Origin: RGIG8745 sp045576655
GTDB lineage: Bacteria; Bacteroidota; Bacteroidia; Bacteroidales; Bacteroidaceae
Reading direction: 5' to 3'
Assembly (NCBI GenBank): GCA_045576655.1
Contig: JAZNGW010000001.1
Coordinates: 1-55,097, forward strand
DNA: 55,097 nucleotides
Every line of letters starts with the position of its first letter. The first letter of the stretch is position 1. Below, piece after piece: positions 51,632 through 55,097 of this stretch. The translations under genes were made by a program, and so were the position numbers. A model generated the notes under the pieces. It had not been told where the DNA came from and did not search any database. It was given only the letters and a program-made list of their open reading frames with translations.

Positions 51632-53341
51632 ATGCCAAACGCATATACAGATTATCCGGAAATAAAGTTCCACATGCAGCACGAGCTCATGAACAGAATC
51701 GTGGAACTCAAAGAACGTGGCTACGAAGACAAGGACAAGTACGACTATGCTCCGCAGGACTTCGAGGACGCTATGGACTCTTACGACAAGACACTCGAAA
51801 TCGTTGGCGACGTAACTGCTAATGTTATCGCACCTAACGCTGAAGCTGTAGACGCAGAAGGTCCTCATTGTGAGAACGGACGCGTACGCTACGCTTCAAA
51901 GACTTACGAGAACCTCGACGCAACCATCAAGGCTGGCATGAACGGCATGACAATGCCGCGCCGCTATCAGGGCCTCAACCTCCCTATCACTGTCTACACT
52001 GCTGCCAACGAGATTATCTCTGCCGGTGATGCCGGATTTGAGAACATCTGGTCGCTCCAGGACTGTATCGAAACTCTCTATGAGTTCGGCGACGAAGACC
52101 AGCGCCAGCGTTTCATCCCTCGCGTTTGCAAGGGCGAAACAATGTCAATGGACCTCACAGAGCCAGATGCAGGTTCCGACCTCCAATCAGTGATGCTCAA
52201 GGCTACATACTCTGAGAAGGACGGATGCTGGTTGCTCAATGGTGTGAAGCGATTCATCACTAACGGAGACTCTGACATCCACCTCGTGCTTGCACGTTCA
52301 GAGGAAGGCACTCGCGACGGTCGCGGACTCTCAATGTTCATCTACGATAAGAACCAGGGAGGTGTCAACGTGCGTCGTATCGAGAACAAGATGGGTATCC
52401 ACGGAAGCCCAACTTGCGAGCTCGTCTACAAGAACGCCAAGGCAGAGCTTTGCGGCGACCGTAAACTTGGTCTCATCAAGTATGTGATGGCACTCATGAA
52501 CGGAGCACGTCTCGGCATCGCAGCACAGTCTGTAGGTATCGAACAGGCTGCATACGACGAGGCACTTGCCTATGCTCGCGACCGCAAGCAGTTCGGCAAG
52601 GAGATTATCAACTTCCCAGCTGTTTATGACATGCTCGCAACAATGAAGGCTAAACTCGACGCTGGTCGTTCACTCCTCTATATGACAGCACGCTATGTGG
52701 ACATCTACAAGGCTCTTGAGGACATCGCTCGCGAACGCAAACTCACTCCAGAGGAGCGTCAGGAGTGCAAGAAGTACTCAAAGCTTGCCGATGCCTTCAC
52801 ACCGCTTGCAAAGGGTATGAACTCAGAGTTCGCCAACCAGAACGCTTACGACAGCATCCAGGTGCATGGCGGTTCAGGTTTCATGATGGAATACAAGTGT
52901 CAGCAACTCTACCGCGACGCACGTATCACAAGCATCTACGAAGGAACAACCCAGTTGCAGACAGTTGCAGCTATCCGATACGTCACTAACGGAACATACA
53001 TGAGCGTGATCCGCGACTACGAGGCAATCCCTGTAGCAGAGGAATACGAAGGCTACATGAGACGCATCAAGGAAATGGCTTCTAAGCTCGAAGCTGTAAC
53101 AAATGCAGTGAAAGATGCCGCCGACCAGGAACTCCTCGACTTCTGCGCTCGCAAACTCTACGAAATGACAGCCTACACAATCATGTGCCACCTCCTCCTT
53201 CAGGACACACAGAAGGCACCTGAAATGTTTGCTGCAAGCCTCAACGTGTTCGTGAATCACGCAGAAAGCGAAGTTGAAAAGCACTTCAACTACATCCGCA
53301 AGATGGATGCAGCCCAGCTCGCAAACTACCGCAAGGCATAA
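51632..53341 (+). CDS. Acyl-CoA dehydrogenase
   Basis: The 569-residue product is a full-length flavin-dependent acyl-CoA dehydrogenase. It has MDLTEPDAGSDLQ (about 170-182), the FAD/substrate region QVHGGSGFMMEYKCQQLYRD (split: VHGGSGFMME, QQLYRDARI) and the catalytic-base motif SIYEGTTQ (Glu at about 437). A 100-residue helical extension follows. It transfers electrons to ETF, encoded just upstream. No thiolase, crotonase or hydroxyacyl-CoA dehydrogenase is in the window, so the substrate (fatty, branched-chain or aromatic acyl-CoA) cannot be stated. Confidence 0.95.
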   Translation: MPNAYTDYPEIKFHMQHELMNRIVELKERGYEDKDKYDYAPQDFEDAMDSYDKTLEIVGDVTANVIAPNAEAVDAEGPHCENGRVRYASKTYENLDATIKAGMNGMTMPRRYQGLNLPITVYTAANEIISAGDAGFENIWSLQDCIETLYEFGDEDQRQRFIPRVCKGETMSMDLTEPDAGSDLQSVMLKATYSEKDGCWLLNGVKRFITNGDSDIHLVLARSEEGTRDGRGLSMFIYDKNQGGVNVRRIENKMGIHGSPTCELVYKNAKAELCGDRKLGLIKYVMALMNGARLGIAAQSVGIEQAAYDEALAYARDRKQFGKEIINFPAVYDMLATMKAKLDAGRSLLYMTARYVDIYKALEDIARERKLTPEERQECKKYSKLADAFTPLAKGMNSEFANQNAYDSIQVHGGSGFMMEYKCQQLYRDARITSIYEGTTQLQTVAAIRYVTNGTYMSVIRDYEAIPVAEEYEGYMRRIKEMASKLEAVTNAVKDAADQELLDFCARKLYEMTAYTIMCHLLLQDTQKAPEMFAASLNVFVNHAESEVEKHFNYIRKMDAAQLANYRKA

Positions 53342-53371
53342 AAAAGAAAGGGACATCCCTCTACATAAGAC

Positions 53372-53401
53372 AAAGGCTGAAACCGCTCGGTTTCAGCCTT
53401 T
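53372..53401. terminator. Terminator of the etf operon
   Basis: AAAGGCTGAAACC (53372-53384) and GGTTTCAGCCTTT (53389-53401) form a perfect 13-bp stem with loop GCTC. It can work in both directions and also ends the convergent hydrolase gene. Confidence 0.95.
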
Positions 53402-53431
53402 CTTATATCTTGTAAGTCGTAATGCAATTAA

Positions 53432-54703
53432 TCACTTTACCCCATTGATCCACTCCACGATGTCGGTCAAAACTTCGGGGGAGATGGTTTCTTCGATGTT
53501 GCCGTACTCGGTTGGGAGACCGGTTTGGCAATGTTGGAAGAGGTGGTTGAGTGAAGGGTATTCCTTGACGATATTATGTCTATTACTTTGCAGCAACTGC
53601 CTGATTGACGGAAGGTTGAGCGAGGAGATGACCTGGCAGTCCTTGTCGCCATTGATTGCCATGACTGGGCATTTCACTGCGGCAATGTCTGCTGTTGGAT
53701 CATAGTCTACGAACCAGCTCATCCACGGACTCTGCAGCGCCTGCACGTTCTGACGGTACTGCTCTACACTCAGACGTGCTGGCTGCCCCTGAAGTTCCAA
53801 AATCTTATTTGCCTGGGCTGTCAGAGCTGTGTCGGCCTTTACTCCCACTCCTGCCATGCTCACGACGAAATCAACCTTCTTGTCCGCACCGAGCATGAAG
53901 GCGATGTTGCCGCCCTCGCTGTGACCAATGACACCGACCTTGCCGAACTTCTTTAAGCTGCGGAGATACTGGATTCCAGCCTCTGCATCACGCTTGTAGT
54001 CGAGCGTAGTGGCATCTTTCTGCACACGGTCACCTCCCTTTGAAGCCCCGAAACCGCGGTCGTCATATCGCAACGATGCTATGCCGTGGCGTGCCAGATG
54101 GTCGGCAAGGACAAGAAATGGTTTGTGGTCGAACAGTTCCTCATCGCGGTTTTGCAGTCCGCTTCCCGACACCATGATAACCACTGGCACATCCTTTTTC
54201 TTCATTGTTTCATTTCCCACAGGATAGGTCAGCGTTCCGCTCAATGTGGCGTTGTCCGCTTGGTTCACGAAAGTGACATCCTCCGTCTTGTACGGATATG
54301 GTGCAGCCGGCATTTGCGGACGACGGCGTTCCAACTCTCCTTTCTTCAGCACAAGCGGCAGACGGAGTCCGTTCTGCATGAATGTACCGTTAAGTTGCCC
54401 ATCCTTCAATTTCGCCCGATAAGTCACACCGAGAGCCTGCACGCTGAGCGCTACGGAATCTTCCGACAAGTAGTCCTTATACACCCCGATACCCTTTGCG
54501 CCCTGGTCGGGACTGTCCATCGTGCAAGCCACAAATCCATCTTTCTGCTCGAAGTGCAACACCAACGTCAGTTTAGCCGTTCCGAGGTCAAGTTTGCCGG
54601 TCCATGCCCCAAGGAGGGCTGTAGTAGTATTAGCCACCTGAGCCTGCGCCACGGCAAAGGTCAGAAGTGCAAATAGCATCACAAAAATATTTCTTCTCTT
54701 CAT
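53432..54703 (-). CDS. Secreted alpha/beta hydrolase
   Basis: The 423-residue product has a signal peptide (MKRRNIFVMLFALLTFAVAQA) with Gln as mature start. An N-terminal beta domain (about 25-120, starting LLGAWTGKLDLG) is followed by an alpha/beta hydrolase domain. The nucleophile elbow is GHSEGG (Ser at about 260), the acid likely Asp in NGDKD (about 350) and the base His in SLNHLF (about 384). This two-domain form is common in Bacteroidetes and related to dipeptidyl or acyl esterase-type enzymes. Substrate unknown. The ATG at 54703 was preferred to an upstream TTG. Only a poor -7 box (TTTCTTTG, 54726-54733) is visible. Confidence 0.93.
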   Translation of the reverse strand: MKRRNIFVMLFALLTFAVAQAQVANTTTALLGAWTGKLDLGTAKLTLVLHFEQKDGFVACTMDSPDQGAKGIGVYKDYLSEDSVALSVQALGVTYRAKLKDGQLNGTFMQNGLRLPLVLKKGELERRRPQMPAAPYPYKTEDVTFVNQADNATLSGTLTYPVGNETMKKKDVPVVIMVSGSGLQNRDEELFDHKPFLVLADHLARHGIASLRYDDRGFGASKGGDRVQKDATTLDYKRDAEAGIQYLRSLKKFGKVGVIGHSEGGNIAFMLGADKKVDFVVSMAGVGVKADTALTAQANKILELQGQPARLSVEQYRQNVQALQSPWMSWFVDYDPTADIAAVKCPVMAINGDKDCQVISSLNLPSIRQLLQSNRHNIVKEYPSLNHLFQHCQTGLPTEYGNIEETISPEVLTDIVEWINGVK

Positions 54704-54783
54704 AATCAAGACTTTTTATTCTTTACAAAGAAATAGCATTTCTATTAGACAGAGAAATATTTCAGGCACAAAACTCAGCATTT

Positions 54784-54936
54784 CCTCGCTCGAAAATTAA
54801 AATCACCTCGGTAAAGACTTCACAACACCTCGCTAAAAACTATAAATAAAAGTAATATTTGTACAAATAATAGTTTTATTTATATAAATATTAGTTTTAT
54901 TCTTACAAATATAAGTTTTATTTATACTTTTCTCCG
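54784..54936. repeat. Mixed 22/21-bp periodic array upstream of the hydrolase gene
   Basis: Three CCTCG motifs followed by T and an A-run occur exactly 22 bp apart (54784, 54806, 54828). Four AT-rich 21-bp units follow (54844, 54865, 54886, 54907; AAATAnnAGTTTTATTTnTAC form). The segment 54826-54936 is the reverse complement of 17202-17312. After the array CCGCAGTG and GCGAGGTG motifs continue the pattern loosely. The array lies about 80-230 bp upstream of the hydrolase start. Confidence 0.85.
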
Positions 54937-55097
54937 CAGTGCCAGTAATTATCGAGCGAGGTGAAGGTAAGTTTTTACAGCGGTGGCAGCCATTTTGCAT
55001 GCAGGGACGCAACGTGTTGCAATGTATTGCATACGAGGAGCAAGGAGGTAAGTGGCTATCCCTTGGGTACCAGCAAGCGCATCACGTAGAGACGTCA
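54937..55097. other. Repeat-containing end of window
   Basis: No gene is supported. The stretch holds GGGACGCAACGTGTTGC (about 55002-55018), a relative of the GGGACGCAATG palindromes at 16.6 and 16.9 kb, and ends with GTAGAGACGTCA, the start of the palindrome seen at 14.2 and 16.96 kb. Confidence 0.6.

Overview
The window looks like chromosomal DNA of a Bacteroidales bacterium, probably from the Bacteroides/Prevotella side of the order. The signs are: promoters of the Bacteroidetes type (-7 TAnnTTTG, -33 TTTG at 19-21 bp spacing) before many genes; weak or absent Shine-Dalgarno sequences; many lipoproteins and outer-membrane proteins; type IX-like C-terminal tails; and an interspersed set of housekeeping genes (gyrB, rpsT, priA, glmS, engB, fabI, prfB, prmC). 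The exact genus cannot be fixed from sequence alone. No transposase, integrase, phage gene or CRISPR array was found.

Layout. 1-2.1 kb: a structured RNA candidate followed by two unknown lipoproteins. 2.2-13.7 kb (minus strand): a nuclease-helicase fusion, gyrB, rpsT, tRNA-Glu, priA, an outer-membrane barrel protein and glmS. 13.7-17.6 kb: repeat-rich DNA around a BspA-like leucine-rich surface protein, with a second structured RNA candidate in its leader. 17.6-21.4 kb: a four-gene envelope operon (TlpA-like thioredoxin, DUF6029 barrel, Omp28-like lipoprotein, T9SS-tail protein). 21.6-25.6 kb: a calcium P-type ATPase plus a CNNM/CorC transporter. 25.6-28.7 kb (minus): ABC-F, engB, yjbQ. 29.3-36.2 kb: a C10 cysteine protease, then dsbD, a cysteine desulfidase-like gene, yitT-like, ybaN-like and DUF3467 genes in tight order. 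36.4-37.3 kb: fabI. 37.4-43.2 kb (minus): flotillin, NfeD-like, DUF2059, a DUF4369 lipoprotein and an M64 metallopeptidase. 43.3-45.8 kb: comF, prfB, CYTH. 45.9-48.7 kb (minus): recX, prmC, sufE and a glutaminyl cyclotransferase-like lipoprotein. 49.2-53.3 kb: etfB, etfA, a four-helix-bundle protein and an acyl-CoA dehydrogenase. 53.4-54.7 kb: a secreted alpha/beta hydrolase.

The most unusual material is non-coding. (1) Five intergenic arrays of degenerate tandem units keep a strict 21- or 22-bp register (two DNA helical turns). They lie at 17.2, 29.0, 41.7, 48.8 and 54.8 kb, each upstream of a gene; three sit about 65-120 bp upstream of a well-formed promoter. The 17.2 and 54.8 kb arrays are near-identical inverted copies. 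(2) Two unassigned structured RNA candidates (152-295 plus; 16079-16244 minus) and a small transcript candidate (28765-28826 minus) have long nested stems and/or terminators. (3) The glutaminyl cyclotransferase-like enzyme fits with eight window proteins predicted to begin with Gln after signal-peptide removal, as the Bacteroidetes 'Q-rule' expects.
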